Positions 30,356-41,085 are shown, counted from the first letter of the stretch. The stretch: DNA of 64,000 nt from Apoda limacodes (GCA_946406115.1 OX291542.1:38087321-38151320); one strand, 5' to 3'. Notes: generated from the letters alone by a model not told the origin. Program-made: numbers and translations.

Positions 30356-30659
30356 CGTGATCCAAACTAACCTCCAGCACAAGCAAATTGCAAAGGCTAC
30401 CCTGCGCATACTGCTGGAGGTTGACAAGAAGACCATAGCCCTAATCCAGGAGCTGTGGATTAGAGGAAATAACATATGCGGTCTTAACAACATTGGGGGT
30501 AAGTTACTACACAAAATCTCGGCTAATCAACCGAGAACATGCATATACATACCCAGATCAATACCAGCCTTGCTACTAACCAATTTCTGTTCCAGAGACC
30601 TTACAGCTGTAAGGCTTGATACAGGAACGGACAAACAAACGCTAGCTAAGCTAAGCTGA
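30309..30659 (+). pseudogene. LINE ORF2, N-terminal half of the endonuclease
   Basis: Starts with ATG at 30309 inside the end of ORF1. Reads ISVIQTNLQHKQIAKATLRI, IALIQELWIRGNNICGL and AVRLDTGTDKQTLAKLS-stop, the first half of an APE-type endonuclease; the catalytic Glu is in IQELW. The frame breaks near 30645, where about 40 nt seem to be missing before the next half. Confidence 0.8.
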
Positions 30660-33361
30660 CTGAACTAGTGCAACACTGCGAAGACCATGGCTGGGACATT
30701 ATAATATCAGCTGACTCAAATGCCCACCACCCTCTATGGGGGAGCCCAACACCGAACCAACGAGGTGAGTCTCTAACAGAGTATATATTCTCAACTAACC
30801 TTTCTATAATTAACAATGGCTCGGAGCCCACTTTTGTTAATTCCTGATATCAGACCATAGTAGATGTAACTCTCGCATCCGATGGGGCAACGGATCTTGT
30901 GTCAAACTGGCACGTCTCCGCTGAACCATCCTTTGCAGACCACAGGAGAATCTGCTATACCATACAAGTGCATAAGAAGGACGAGCAACCAAAACGTAAC
31001 CCACGTAAGACGGACGTTGCAAGGTACACGACCCTTCTTCAATATGACGTAGATATAATCACCTTTAAAGACATGACTAACAGCACTGACAACATAGAAC
31101 ATAATATAAACACACTAACAACGTGTATCCAACACAGCTACCAGCAAGCCTGCACCCCTACAACACCAATCATAGGGGAAAAGTCTCACTGGTGGGGGCA
31201 AGAACTAGAGAGACTCAAACTCAATCTGAAAAGACTCTTTAATCGAGCCAAAAACACAAGAACTGAAATAGATTGGGAACGATATAAACAAGCCCAGTAT
31301 CATTACAAGAAACGCATAAGATATCGCAAAGGTGAATCCTGGCGGCGGTTCTGCGACAACATCAATTCCACCAATGAAGCAGCTAGAGTGAAAAAAAAAA
31401 TATCACAAGATAATAACAGAACTCGGGGCTCAATAAAAAAACAGGATGGTACATATGCGACCTCTGATAGCGAGATAAGCGAGGTGCTTATCGAAACACA
31501 CTTTCCAGGATGTGTAGTCACTGACAACCCAAACTGGGAAAATGTGAAACACAGAGAACCAACCCCTATAGACTGGAATATAGCCAAATCAATAGTCACT
31601 GCAGACCGAGTTGTGTGGGCAATCGAAAGCTTCCAACCCTTCAAATCTGCTGGCCTGGACAACATATTTCCAGCACTCTTAAAATGGGGACAAACAACAC
31701 TTGTGCCACATCTAGTTGATATATTTAGAGCTTCCATAGCTCACAACTATATACCTCGCCAGTGGAGAGAAGTCAAGGTCATATTTTTAACAAAACCGGG
31801 TAAATCTGACTACACACAAGCGAAATCTTACAGGCCAATTAGTCTGACGTCCTTCATGCTGAAGACTCTAGAGAGGCTAACAGATAGATACCTAAGGGAG
31901 GGTGCACTAACGCGCATGCCAATGCACCGCCAACAACATGCTTATAGAAAGGGTAGATCGACAGAATCAGCCCTACACGCTGTCGTAGGAACTATAGAAG
32001 CAGCCCTCTCTGATAAGCTAATGACACTAGGCGCTTTCATTGACATCGAAGGAGCGTTCGACAAAACGAAATTCAATAGCATCAGCCGTTCTCTTAGTAG
32101 ATTTGGAGTCGAACAAACCATCAGTGGGTGGATTGATCAACTTCTGAAGCTAAGAGCAGTACAATTTACAGTTAACACCACCACGAGAGGCATTGTAGCC
32201 AAAGGCTGCCCACAAGGAGGAGTACTCTCTCCTTTACTGTGGAACATTGTGGTGGACGATCTGCTGAAACGTCTTAACGATAGATGCTACTACTCAGTAG
32301 GTTACGCGGACGACATTACCATTCTGATCAAAGGCGACTCAGAAAATATTATCTGCACTCGCATGCAACTAGCCCTCAGAATCATGGAAGAGTGGTGTCA
32401 CCACCATGAACTGACGGTAAACCCCAACAAAACAGAATTAGTCCTTTTCACAAATAAAAGGAAAATTCAAATAACTACCATGCCAAAACTATTTGACATT
32501 GAGCTTACCCTTTCAAGTGAAGTCAAATACCTTGGGGTAATTCTAGACAACAAACTAAATTGGAGTAAGCATCTAAGCACAAAAATAACCAGGGCATGTA
32601 CAACCTTCTGGCAATACAGAAGACTAATAGGCAACAAATGGGGCCCTAAGCCATCCATAACCCTCTGGCTTTATACAGCCATAATACGACCCATGATAAC
32701 ATATGGTGCAGTAGTTTGGTGGCCCCGAACTCAGTTAAGCACAGTAAAAAACAAACTACAAATCCTGCAGCGTCTTGCCTGCCTAGCAACCACAGGCAGT
32801 ATGAAAACGACTCCCACGACAGCATTAGAAGTCATTCTCAACCTCAGACCCCTTCATCTTGTTATACAACAAGAAGCTGCCGCTGCAGCCATACGACTTG
32901 AGAAAGTAGGGCTCTGGAAAAGGGACGGCAGAATCACTCATGCACGGCTCAAGGAGGCGATGGGAAATGAGCTTCCGATGATAGAGGCGACATGTGACAT
33001 CATCCCAAAAACCTTTGTCTTTGACAAAAAATACCGTATCCAGCTTCGTGAGGAAGAAAAGGATAGCTCCGGCATCCATGAAGTCAGGATCTACACCGAT
33101 GGCTCCAAAACGGAATCAGGAACGGGCGCAGGAGTATTCTCCCATGACCTGAACATCAACATATCAACGAGCTTGGGTGCACTTAACACCATCTTCCAAG
33201 CAGAATGTGTTGGGATTACCCGAGCTGCAACAGCGGTCTTGTCTAAAGGCATAAGCAATGCATCGATACGCATCATCTCCGACAGTGCCGCTGTGCTACA
33301 AGCTCTCAACAACAACCGCATCAACAGTGGACTAATCCTGGAGTGTCACTGTGAACTGTAA
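30653..33361 (+). pseudogene. LINE ORF2: endonuclease end, reverse transcriptase, start of RNase H
   Basis: Endonuclease second half: DIIISADSNAHHPLWGSPTP, one in-frame TGA at about 30844, then VDVTLASDG and SFADHRRICYTI with the catalytic Asp-His. From 30899 the frame is open for 820 codons. RT boxes: FKSAGLDNIFPALLK, KSYRPISLTSFMLKTLERLT, HAYRKGRSTESALHAVV, AFIDIEGAFDKTKF, AKGCPQGGVLSPLLWNIVVD, and VGYADDITILIK near 32300. RNase H begins VRIYTDGSKTESGTGAG (Asp), then FQAECVGITRA (Glu) and IRIISDSAAVLQAL (Asp). A TAA at 33359 interrupts the domain. Only three lesions in 3.6 kb of ORF2 indicate moderate age. Confidence 0.88.
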
Positions 33362-33910
33362 AAAATTGCATTGAAGAACCGGGTTACTCTTCAATGGATA
33401 CGTGGTCATAGTGGGTTTCTAGGCAATGATGCGGCAGATGAGTTGGCAAAGAGAGGATCGGGCACTAAAATAATGGGACCTGAACCAATTGTACCGATAC
33501 CATTCATCCAACTCAAAACATGGTTACGTGACAGAACCTCACAACAACACAACAAACAGTGGGCAGAACAGACAGACTGCAAACAAACCAAAAATGTTCT
33601 TACATCCTTGGACGCAAATCTGTCGCACAAACTGTTAAAACTTAGCAGAAAAAACCTACGCTACATAGTTGGCATAATAACAGGTCACTGCCCGCTAAAC
33701 TGGCACTTTTTCAATATCGGCGATACTGACAGTCCTCTATGCAGGGGCTGTATGGAAGCCGAGGAGACACCGTCTCACGTGGTTCTTCATTGCAAAAGCG
33801 TGAGCGACCAACGGACAAAGCACCTTAAGAATCCACAAACCATGAGAGAGGCGCTGAATAACATCAGATGCCTCCTTAACTTTTGGATGGAGCTGGGATG
33901 GTATGAATAA
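33362..33910 (+). pseudogene. LINE ORF2 C-terminus: RNase H end and CCHC-like motif
   Basis: It continues in the same frame after the single stop. It reads VTLQWIRGHSGFLGNDAADE (RNase H His and last Asp), LAKRG, then a helical region and HCPLNWHFFNIG, SPLCRGCMEAEETPSHVVLH C, a Cys/His cluster typical of the C-terminus of I/LOA/R1-type ORF2. Ends at a stop (33908-33910), 86 nt before the end of the element. Confidence 0.85.
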
Positions 33911-34009
33911 CCAATGACAGGTATTGGTTACCTACGTACAATGGCCCTATTATGAGGCTAAGTGCGGAAAACATAAGTCCAACTAACTAACTAACTAACA
34001 TGTATTTTA

Positions 34010-34148
34010 TTTAATTCTGCCATCAACTTGTCTCCACCATCAGAGCGCTTAGCCAGCGCTCCTCAGCAGTCTGTCACGAGTTTGTATGCACCGAAGAAGG
34101 CCAGGGGTGATACATGGTTTGATCATTTTTTCCTGTTACAGAGTTTAA
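34010..34148. other. Short unassigned stretch
   Basis: GAGCGCTTAGCCAGCGCTCC (about 34043-34062) is a nearly perfect inverted repeat (GAGCGCT/AGCGCTC). No element assigned. Confidence 0.35.
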
Positions 34149-34985
34149 CTATGCTCGCATTGCTTTGTTTAGATTAAAGATAAGCAATTCTGCTGCTTCA
34201 TTTGCATTGGAAATTTTATTGATAGAGTTAAATTCTGTCTCTTGTAATGTTTGCATCAGAGAGAGGTAGTTTAGTATTTTTATTGAATCTGAGGTTGTGG
34301 ATTTGTTTAAGTTAAATCTATTAAGATTTAGAATAGGAAGATGGCCTGTTACTGTAGATTCTAGTACAATAGCAGAAGCCGCATAGCTAGTTTTCAGCAT
34401 AATGTGGTCTAGGCAATTGTTTTCACGAGTAGGATAAACATGTGCTGGTAATAAGCCGTGTGCCATAAGTTTAAGGTATTCTGGAAGGTTAATATCTTTA
34501 ATAAATGGCTTTATATCAATGTTCATATCGCCAAGAACTGATACAGTTTGATATGATTTAACGGACGAGAGTACACGGTCTAATGACATCATCAACTTAT
34601 TAAGATTTGTAAACGAAGGTGACCTGTATAATGCTACAAGTGCTAAATTCTTATTTACTGTCACTAGGAGACATTCCTCTTCATCGAAGTCTGGTTTGGA
34701 GGTGGAAAATTCTATGTTGTTTTTGATATATATAACTATACCGCCATTTTTGTTGATACAGTTTAGGGTATGAATCGAGGTATATGATGGAATTTGTGGA
34801 TAACTTTTGTCCTTGAAGATGTAGCACTCATTTAATATTATGATGTCACAATTTATTTTTAGTCTTTGGAGTAATATTTCCAGCTGATCCATATTTTTGT
34901 TTATACTTCTTATGTTTTATACTAATATGTTGAGATTGTAACCCTTATGATTGATTATGTTATAACAAGACTCTGGATCACACAA
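34149..34985 (-). pseudogene. APE-type endonuclease of a CR1/Jockey-group LINE, fragment
   Basis: Minus-strand reading: GYNLNILV-stop-NIRSINKNMDQLE (one stop near 34920), then DIIILNECYIFKDKS (catalytic Glu), NGGIVIYIKN, LVALYRSPSFTNLNKLMMSL, SVLGDMNIDIKP (Asp-Asn pair), NNCLDHIMLK and TVTGHLPILNLN (the usual SDH is TGH). Ends KAMRA-stop at 34149. No RT follows, so the copy is truncated at its 3' side. It has the domain missing from the LINE at 331-2140, but they are separate fragments and common family is unproven. Confidence 0.8.
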
Positions 34986-35191
34986 GTAAGAATTTGCTAC
35001 TTGAAAGTGGTCTAGATTAGTGGATATTCCGTCAGTTTTGTCCATGTTAGTTATTAAGATTTTGTTGTATGTTGATTTTGGTGAGTGATGTGTATCTTAA
35101 CTTACAAGAAATAAAATACATACAATTGGGCTTTGGCTAAAAGTTTAGTGTAGATCTTAGGAGTCAGCAGTCGAGAATAATTTAGTTACAT

Positions 35192-35444
35192 GCAAAAAAA
35201 AAATTTCGTTCAGTGATGTCCTCTCACATGAAAATGTGTCAGAGTTTACATGCTATTTTGAATAAATAAAAACGTCAGCTGGCTCTACGTTGGTGGAAAG
35301 GTCGTCAGCTGATGCAGTGAAAGGTGAAGCATGTGGGCGCCGATTGCTTATTTAAACATTTTTATTTATTCAAAACTGCATGTAAACTATCATCTGACAC
35401 ATTTTCAAGTGAGAGGACATCACTGAACGAATAATTTTTTTTTG
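35192..35444. mobile_element. Foldback (MITE-like) element, about 250 bp
   Basis: The left arm GCAAAAAAAAAATTTCGTTCAG, GTGATGTCCTCTCACATGAA, AATGTGTCAGA ... TTGAATAAATAAAAA pairs with the right arm TTTTTATTTATTCAAAACTG ... CAAGTGAGAGGACATCACTG, AACGAA...TTTTTTTTTGC. Arms are about 80 bp (35192-35275, 35355-35444), about 90% matching, with a loop of about 80 bp containing GTCAGCTGG twice. A GTCAGCTGG-like, CCACCA-containing piece recurs outside the right arm (35458-35485), suggesting a nested or rearranged copy. Confidence 0.8.
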
Positions 35445-35886
35445 CCAGTTCGTGTGACCAGCTGACGTATAATCCACCACGGTAAGATCCGCTGATTTTT
35501 TTTTATCTTCGAATAATTGTGTTAACTATCACTAAACAAATTTTCAGGCGGGAGGAGATTGAGAACATTTTTTTTTCGTGAAACTTTGTATACAGGCTGA
35601 TGGAGAGTTCTTGAAAAGACTTAATTAAAATATTTTTTTCATAGAAGTTAGTTCTTTAGTTTCTTAAAACTTTCTGAGTGTCCCACGTATATATTTGTAT
35701 TCGTTGTCTTGTGTCCATAGCACAAGCTTTGTTTAGTTTGGGACCAGATGGCGATGTGTGCTATGTCCAAAAATTATTATTTATTTTATATATGCTAAAA
35801 ATTATGGGGACTTAGAAATTTAAATTGAAGGAAAAAGAGGAAGATTTTTTTTTGAAAACGCATTCCTGGAGAAATCGGCCAAAATG
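35445..35886. other. AT-rich non-coding gap
   Basis: Poly(T) tracts at 35495, 35570 and 35850; nothing else recognised. Confidence 0.45.
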
Positions 35887-35942
35887 CTGGACTGGACTGG
35901 ACTGGACTGGACTGGACTGGACTGGACTAGACTGGACTGGAC
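35887..35942. repeat. (ACTGG)n pentanucleotide repeat
   Basis: About eleven units, with one ACTAG variant. Confidence 0.97.
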
Positions 35943-36270
35943 GATTACATTAGGTACCAGAAGAACTGCAGAAAGCAATCTTAGAATATCACGATAGATT
36001 TTATAAAGAACTTGACCATCGTTATATCGGCAATAGAATTTATTCTGGTTATATTTTAGTCTTGATTGTAAAACCTAAAACTTTGGTAACATTACCAAAA
36101 GAAGATCTTAATGGAATGTTCCAAATCTATTAAAAAATTACGATGAATATTGAGCAGAGGACATTGTGTTGGAAATTTTACGATTGAGGCGCCATCTAGA
36201 AGCCGCCAGCATTTCAGCTCAACACACTGGAGTTTCTCAGCTTCATTGTAAAACTTTTTCTGATCCAGCA
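35943..36270 (+). other. Coding-like remnants of unknown origin
   Basis: One frame reads VPEELQKAILEYHDRFYKEL, DHRYIGNRIYSGYILVLIVK to a stop at about 36133. A second, from about 36157, reads EDIVLEILRLRRHLEAASIS, AQHTGVSQLHC. Both look more protein-like than chance (amphipathic helices, little bias), but neither has a start codon and I recognise no family. Confidence 0.3.
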
Positions 36271-36275
36271 CCCGA

Positions 36276-36455
36276 CGAAAAATTATTCTATATATTATAG
36301 TATACTAAAGTTGCTATTTTGTAGATAAAATTAATAAAAAAAAGCTAGGTAAAAGGAGTCGTTTTGGACTACTTTTACCTAGCTTTTTTTTATAAATTTT
36401 ATCTACAAAATAGCTACAATAGTATACTATAATATAAAGAATAAATAATTTTTCG
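36276..36455. mobile_element. Near-perfect palindromic foldback element, 180 bp
   Basis: CGAAAAATTATTCTATATAT...GTAGATAAAATT...AAAAAAAAGCTAGGTAAAAG pairs with CTTTTACCTAGCTTTTTTTT...AATTTTATCTAC...AATTTTTCG. Arms are about 80 bp, with a loop of about 15 bp (GAGTCGTTTTGGAC). Size and A+T content fit a MITE; class unknown. Confidence 0.85.
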
Positions 36456-37343
36456 TTTATTTTAGTGAACCAGCGTAACTGAAGAAGCGTAATGAGTAAA
36501 TACAGTAATTTTCCTATTTCCAAGTTCATATGCAATATTATTGCAATACCATATGCATATTTTTTATTGGGTACAAATTTTTGTTTTTATTAGTGTTCGG
36601 TAAAGGAAAGCGGTGACGTGATGTTCTTTTTCTTGGTTCGACATTAACGGCGCCGGTGGGCATTCAGTTCTGGAAACGTCGCGGACGATGACGGACGCAC
36701 CCGCGTACTGCGCCGATTGTGGTGATTTTGTTTATACGGAATGAGGCAGCGGGCCTCGCTATTGATTTGTGTTGGACATCCGTGTTATTAGTGTCGCCGG
36801 TGAAGTTTAGTGGACATTGCAGTAGTTCTACTGATATACACCTGCAACAAGGAGATCTGCTTCTAACTCACACACACTCCCACTCCCAACCACACTCTTC
36901 GAGATTAGACTATCGCGCTGGGACGGCACTACACGCCTACCAGGAAAGTTGACGCAACTACACAGTAAAAATAATTTCTCTCTTTACTTTTGTATTACCC
37001 TAAAGTAAATTCTCTCTATACAAGCTAGGCCCCTAAGGACTATAGGACCGATGGACTGTCAACCCTGCGTCGAGAAGGCCGACGGCCATAGGGTTAGTTA
37101 CCAATCAATTACTATAATGTAATATTTTGTGTTAAGAAATCATGTTTTACACATGTGCCTTTTTTGTACGCATTCTCTCTTCGCCCGAGCACGCTGAACG
37201 CTGAACAGTGACTAATTCCACTAGCCACTGCATCACTCATGTTAGTTTTATATTATGAATCCACATTTTGTTATTTATTATACAAACACGATAAAAATTG
37301 TCACGCAATATTTACAATGGAAACATAAGTAGTAGGCGGGTAC
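36456..37343. other. Non-coding stretch with a CpG-richer block
   Basis: 36640-36955 is richer in G+C (GGCGCCGGTGGGCATTCAGT, GACGATGACGGACGCACCCG) and includes a CACACACTCCCACTCCCAAC simple stretch. 37050-37090 has GAGAAGGCCGACGGCCATAG. These could be leader or LTR sequence of an unidentified element or host regulatory DNA. No gene supported. Confidence 0.35.
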
Positions 37344-37601
37344 TAACTCGTTTGGGTCTTCGGCAAAAACGAAGTCGGGCGTGTCCAGCGTGTAGAGCTT
37401 GTTGCCATCCAGAACGATGTCCCGCAGCAGCATGTATCCCGCGGAGCAGTTCTGGTCGATGCGTGCTACTCCTCCTATCCCGCACGCTCCCCCCCGCCGC
37501 ACCAGCTCATCCCCTCTGCAGCACGACCGCACGCCCCCCACGGCCGCGAGGTATCCCGCCAGCGCACCCCACACCAAGGCAAGCTCGATCACACCTCTAC
37601 C
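37344..37601 (-). CDS. Candidate host gene exon (86 codons), Methuselah-like ectodomain suspected
   Basis: The minus strand has an acceptor TTTACTTTTCAG, an open 258-nt exon in phase 0 at both ends, and a donor A|GTACCC. The peptide begins with a signal-peptide-like hydrophobic run (VIELALVWGALAGYLAAVGG), then VRSCCRGDELVRRGGACGIG and QNCSAGYMLLRDIVLDGNKL, with paired and spaced cysteines. CC..GE.. followed by C....YLL resembles extracellular domains of Methuselah-like receptors, from memory only. The exon is CpG-rich against an AT-rich, transposon-filled background, and no transposon domain matches. Other exons were not found within the window. If real, the rest lies in large introns or outside. 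Confidence 0.4.
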
Positions 37602-38769
37602 CTGAAAAGTAAAGAATATTACGTTTTCGGGTCCTGGACGATTCCTGCAAATTTGTGTTCGTCCGTATGTCACAGGTTTCTAGCTCGTAAGCCGAGCCGA
37701 ACAAGTTGACCCAAAACCACATATTGAATCAGATTTAATAAAATGGTTTTTCAGGGAAGTCGTAGACATGAACATTTAACCTTTAGCCTATAGGAAACTC
37801 TTAAAAATAGGCAATTATTCCGTAAAACAAGGGACATGAAGAAATTTTATAAGTTTATATAAAATGCTTCAATTTGCCGTGTTATAATATTCCCGAAAGC
37901 CGGTTGGTATGATGATTTCACAAATAAATGATTTACTCAATTGAAATTAACTCTATTAAATTACACGAAGAGAAAAACTGACAAAAAATACAAATTTTCA
38001 CTAACATATTTATAAACCCGAGGACAGAAGATGCTCCGCAATAATTATGAATAGATTTTTGTTAAATGCAGTTATTATAGTAATTATTACAAGGAACGAT
38101 TTTGTTACTCCAAGAGTGCGATAGTAATATCCGAAATGATAAAGTATACTTGCAATAGAGATGCACCATCTATATCGAAATAGTTTTGGTCAACACTGAC
38201 ATTTCGTTCATAAAAGTGTTATCTGTGTGACGGTGTGTGATGTTTCATGAGTACAGAAGCTACACAGAGCACAAGTTCGTCACGTGGGCATCGATACTAG
38301 CGGCACCCACTAATCGATAGTGGTGCCTTACTCTGTGGCGCGCTTGTCAGAATCTTGGTGCTGTGTTTTCAGACATCGTGCGCCATGGCCATCCCACAGT
38401 GCACACAAAACATTTGATGTGGCAACACCGTAAGTATTATGTCATTTAGTTCAGAGAAGTTGGTTGATTTTGAGTATTTCATTCAAAGGGGACGATATCA
38501 AAGGGAGTATTTGGGGTAAGTTCGTTTAATCATTAATTGTATTTATTGCTTCGTCCTCGAGATTAGGTAATATAACTTGTAGACCTTGAGAGCTATTGAA
38601 ATACTAAAACAAACAAAATTATTACAAATATGACATTAGTTTTTAATATTTTATTAAAGAACTTACATATTTAAAATAGGTGTACATTTGGAATTTATTT
38701 TAGTTAATAATCCATAATGTAAACATAAGTACTGTAAGTACATTACTTATATAATCATGTAGAAATCAT
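37602..38769. other. AT-rich stretch, no gene seen
   Basis: Possibly intron of the candidate gene. At 38288-38322 ATCGATACTAGCGGCACCCA and CTAATCGATAGTGG contain two ATCGATA sites of DREF-like type close together; without a known transcript their role is open. 38700-38770 may include the end of the DIRS element. Confidence 0.35.
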
Positions 38770-38781
38770 ATCTATTTGTTC

Positions 38782-39709
38782 TTATTGATTGCTATTCAGA
38801 ATAGTATTACCAAAATAATTCTCTTCCTCAGTAACTAAATTTCTGATGTAAAATCTAGCAAAGTCCGTGGACATACCCGACCATCCAGCAGCTTTTCTGA
38901 TAAGGTCTAGGCTTATACCCTGCATCTGAGTATTGGAGGTTGCTGCGTGACGGGTGGAATGTGCTGTAAAAATGCTTGTATCAATGCCACTTTTGCACAA
39001 CACTTCCTTAATCCAGCGACTGATGGATTGTTATCATACTGCTAGATATGGTTTTTTAAAACTTATAAAAAGTCGTTGCTCAGATTTTCGTATTGCATTA
39101 GTCCTTTTAATAAAGACTGTCAAAGTATTTGCAGGACAGATTTCTGGTTTTTCCGTAAAAAATGGTAGTACTAAGGTGGGTTGAAGTTCCTATCCTAGAA
39201 GTTTTAAGTCCATCAGTAATTTTTATTGTTATATTACTCTTAGAGATTACAATGTTATTTATATTTATTTTTGAAAGGGCTGTATATAAGTGTAGCTAAT
39301 TTTTTTGTTATTTCTTCTACAGTAATATTTTCATTTGGATACAATTTAGAAAGGAATTCTAGCACTATTGTTGGATTCCATATGACTTCGTATTTGGGCA
39401 GTGGTGGACACAGCTTATATAAGCCTTTAAATAGTCTAGATATACGATCGTCCTTTCCAATATTTGAGCTAATTAATAATGACAGAGCCGATCTGAAGCT
39501 GTTGAGGTTCCGTATTTAGCACCAGCCTCAAAGTTTTCGGTTAAAAATAAGATAACAAAGTGTACCGATGCCTCATACGCATTTACTTTATCCTTATCAC
39601 AAAATGCAAACCATTTTTTGAATGCCACATTATACTGCTTAAGAGAGCTGTTTGATAGTGATGCGCACATGATGTCCAGCGCTGACTTTGGCACGCGTTT
39701 TCTTTTCAA
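38782..39709 (-). pseudogene. DIRS tyrosine recombinase, mostly conserved but frameshifted
   Basis: N-terminal core-binding part: KSALDIMCASLSNSSLKQYN, FKKWFAFCDKDKVNAYEASV (39709-39473). Middle in another frame: DDRISRLFKGLYKLCPPLPK, WNPTIVLEFLSKLYPNENIT (to about 39250). C-terminal part, 39003-38782: FTAHSTRHAATSNTQMQGIS with catalytic His/Arg residues, and GWSGMSTDFARFYIR with the likely nucleophile Tyr. A stop and shift lie near 39020-39050. The recombinase replaces an integrase in this element class. Confidence 0.8.
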
Positions 39710-40107
39710 TGCCTGGCAGATAGCTTCGCGGCTACTTACGTAAGGTTGTGCTGTAGCTGTATGTTTGGGACAGATAATAAAACATTTTTACTAGCACCAA
39801 GTATTATAGAATTTACGCAAATGCTCTGTAAAAGCGGAAACCAGGGTTGTGTGGGCCACGTGGGAACAACTATGACACCCTCTGCTTTGTTTGTATTATT
39901 TTTCGTACAGTTTTTAAAATAATGGCAGGCGGGGGTAAATGCGTAAAAGTTAAGTTTATTCCAATTTATAGTAAAATCATTAGTTGTGACAGCGTCAGGA
40001 TCTCTCTGCCAGGAGACATTCGTTTACATTTTTTATTTAACCTTGACGCGAATAAGTCTATATCAGGTTGTGCAAAATTAAGACAAATTTTGTGAAACGC
40101 GTTGTTG
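39710..40107 (-). pseudogene. DIRS PDIDLFAS-type domain, decayed
   Basis: Minus-strand pieces read FHKICLNFAQPDIDLFASRL, NKKCKRMSPGREI and later a proline/isoleucine stretch (HLPPPAIILKTV). It is equivalent to the WGVPEIDLFAT...FPPPPLI part of the first DIRS element. It lies between RNase H and recombinase as expected. Several stops. Confidence 0.65.
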
Positions 40108-40560
40108 CTAAGTTGCTAAGTTGCTAAGTTGCCACTCTACGTCTGGGTGAGTACGTCTAGACTCAGCGTCTGCAATTGCGTTATCTTTTGAGCTTATGTA
40201 AGAGGCGTAAACAAAGATGTTTTTATTTTCACACCACTGCCACAACTTTTTTGTAATTACATTAAGATGAGGAAAGCGTACACTCCCCAATTTATTTATG
40301 TATGCTATGGCGGTCATGTTGTCAATGCCAAGTAGTGTCTGACAATCTGACAAATTTTTGATAAAATATTTTAGCCCAAAATACGCCGCCAAGATTTCTA
40401 AATAATTTATATGCAATTTCGATTCTTTAGAGTTCCACATGCATTTTGCAGCAGAAAAAAATTCCAAATAATAAATATCGGTTCTTATGGGATTAAAGGA
40501 CGATTCAATAGATTTTAACCACCAATCAAGGTCCTGACACAATATTTTAGGTAGTGACAT
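40108..40560 (-). pseudogene. DIRS RNase H domain
   Basis: 150 open codons: IRTDIYYLEFFSAAKCMWNS, KLHINYLEILAAYFGLKYFI (catalytic Glu in LEIL), QTLLGIDNMTAIAYINKLGS (Asp), KLWQWCENKNIFVYASYISS and KDNAIADAESR (last Asp). The first catalytic Asp is replaced in a degenerate FFSAAKC where DAS is expected. It degrades RNA of the replication hybrid in living elements. Confidence 0.82.
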
Positions 40561-40599
40561 ATAAGCATCATAGCTGTCGGTTTTCAGTAGCGCTAGATA

Positions 40600-41049
40600 T
40601 TAGCACCGTTCTATGCCCTTTGTATAGAGCCAGCCATATTTAATAGCGGGGCGGGACGAGGCTGAGAGACCGGCTAACTGCGCAAAACGTCGTTTAAATT
40701 TTATAAATTGTTTAAATTTTAGAAGTTCATTTTTAACTATATTCCTTTTTTGTGCTGTCAGTTTTATTTGGAATTTTTTAGTGTCAATGATAAAACCTAG
40801 GTATTTACATCTGGTAATAGGCAGAAGGCTACTTTTTTCTATGTTTATTACAAATCCCAGAGACTCCAAGATAATTTTAGTTTGGAATGTGTTTTTATAG
40901 CAGCTACTATATGTATCTGCTATGTTACATATGTCATCTAAGTAAATGGTGGAGATAAAGCCTAAAGATCTGAGTAATGAAATTACTGGTTTCATTAATT
41001 TTGTAAAAACCAGTGGTGATGTACACAGGCCGAATGGCAAAACATTCAT
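40600..41049 (-). pseudogene. DIRS reverse transcriptase palm and thumb
   Basis: 149 codons: VLPFGLCTSPLVFTKLMKPV, ISTIYLDDICNIAD (YLDD intact), SLGFVINIEKSSLLPITRCK and YLGFIIDTKKFQIKLTAQKR. It then runs into RFAQLAGLSASSRPAIKYGW. The frame breaks shortly before 41049 relative to the upstream palm (41086-41218). Confidence 0.85.
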
Positions 41050-41085
41050 TTCATATAATTAACCGTTAAATTGGAAGCGTAGATA

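Larger units (their letters stand above)
28875..33996 (+). mobile_element. LOA/I-type LINE, near full length
   Basis: AACATGTATTTTA (13 bp) flanks the element exactly (28862-28874 and 33997-34009), so both ends are defined. Length about 5.1 kb. Two overlapping ORFs are present: ORF1 with a DUF4780-like region, and ORF2 with endonuclease, RT, RNase H and a CCHC-like C-terminus. The tail is an ACTA repeat (CCAACTAACTAACTAAC). An RNase H domain plus this layout places it in the LOA/I/R1 assemblage. Base composition is richer in G+C than the flanks. Confidence 0.88.

Noticed and set aside
369..34985. The endonuclease at 34149-34985 and the RT at 369-2134 as halves of one element
   Set aside because: They are 32 kb apart, both face the minus strand with independent truncation, and a common family cannot be shown by eye.
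37298..37612. A 104-codon plus-strand frame rich in Pro, Ala and Arg
   Set aside because: It is the opposite strand of the CpG-rich candidate exon, with no domain and biased composition.
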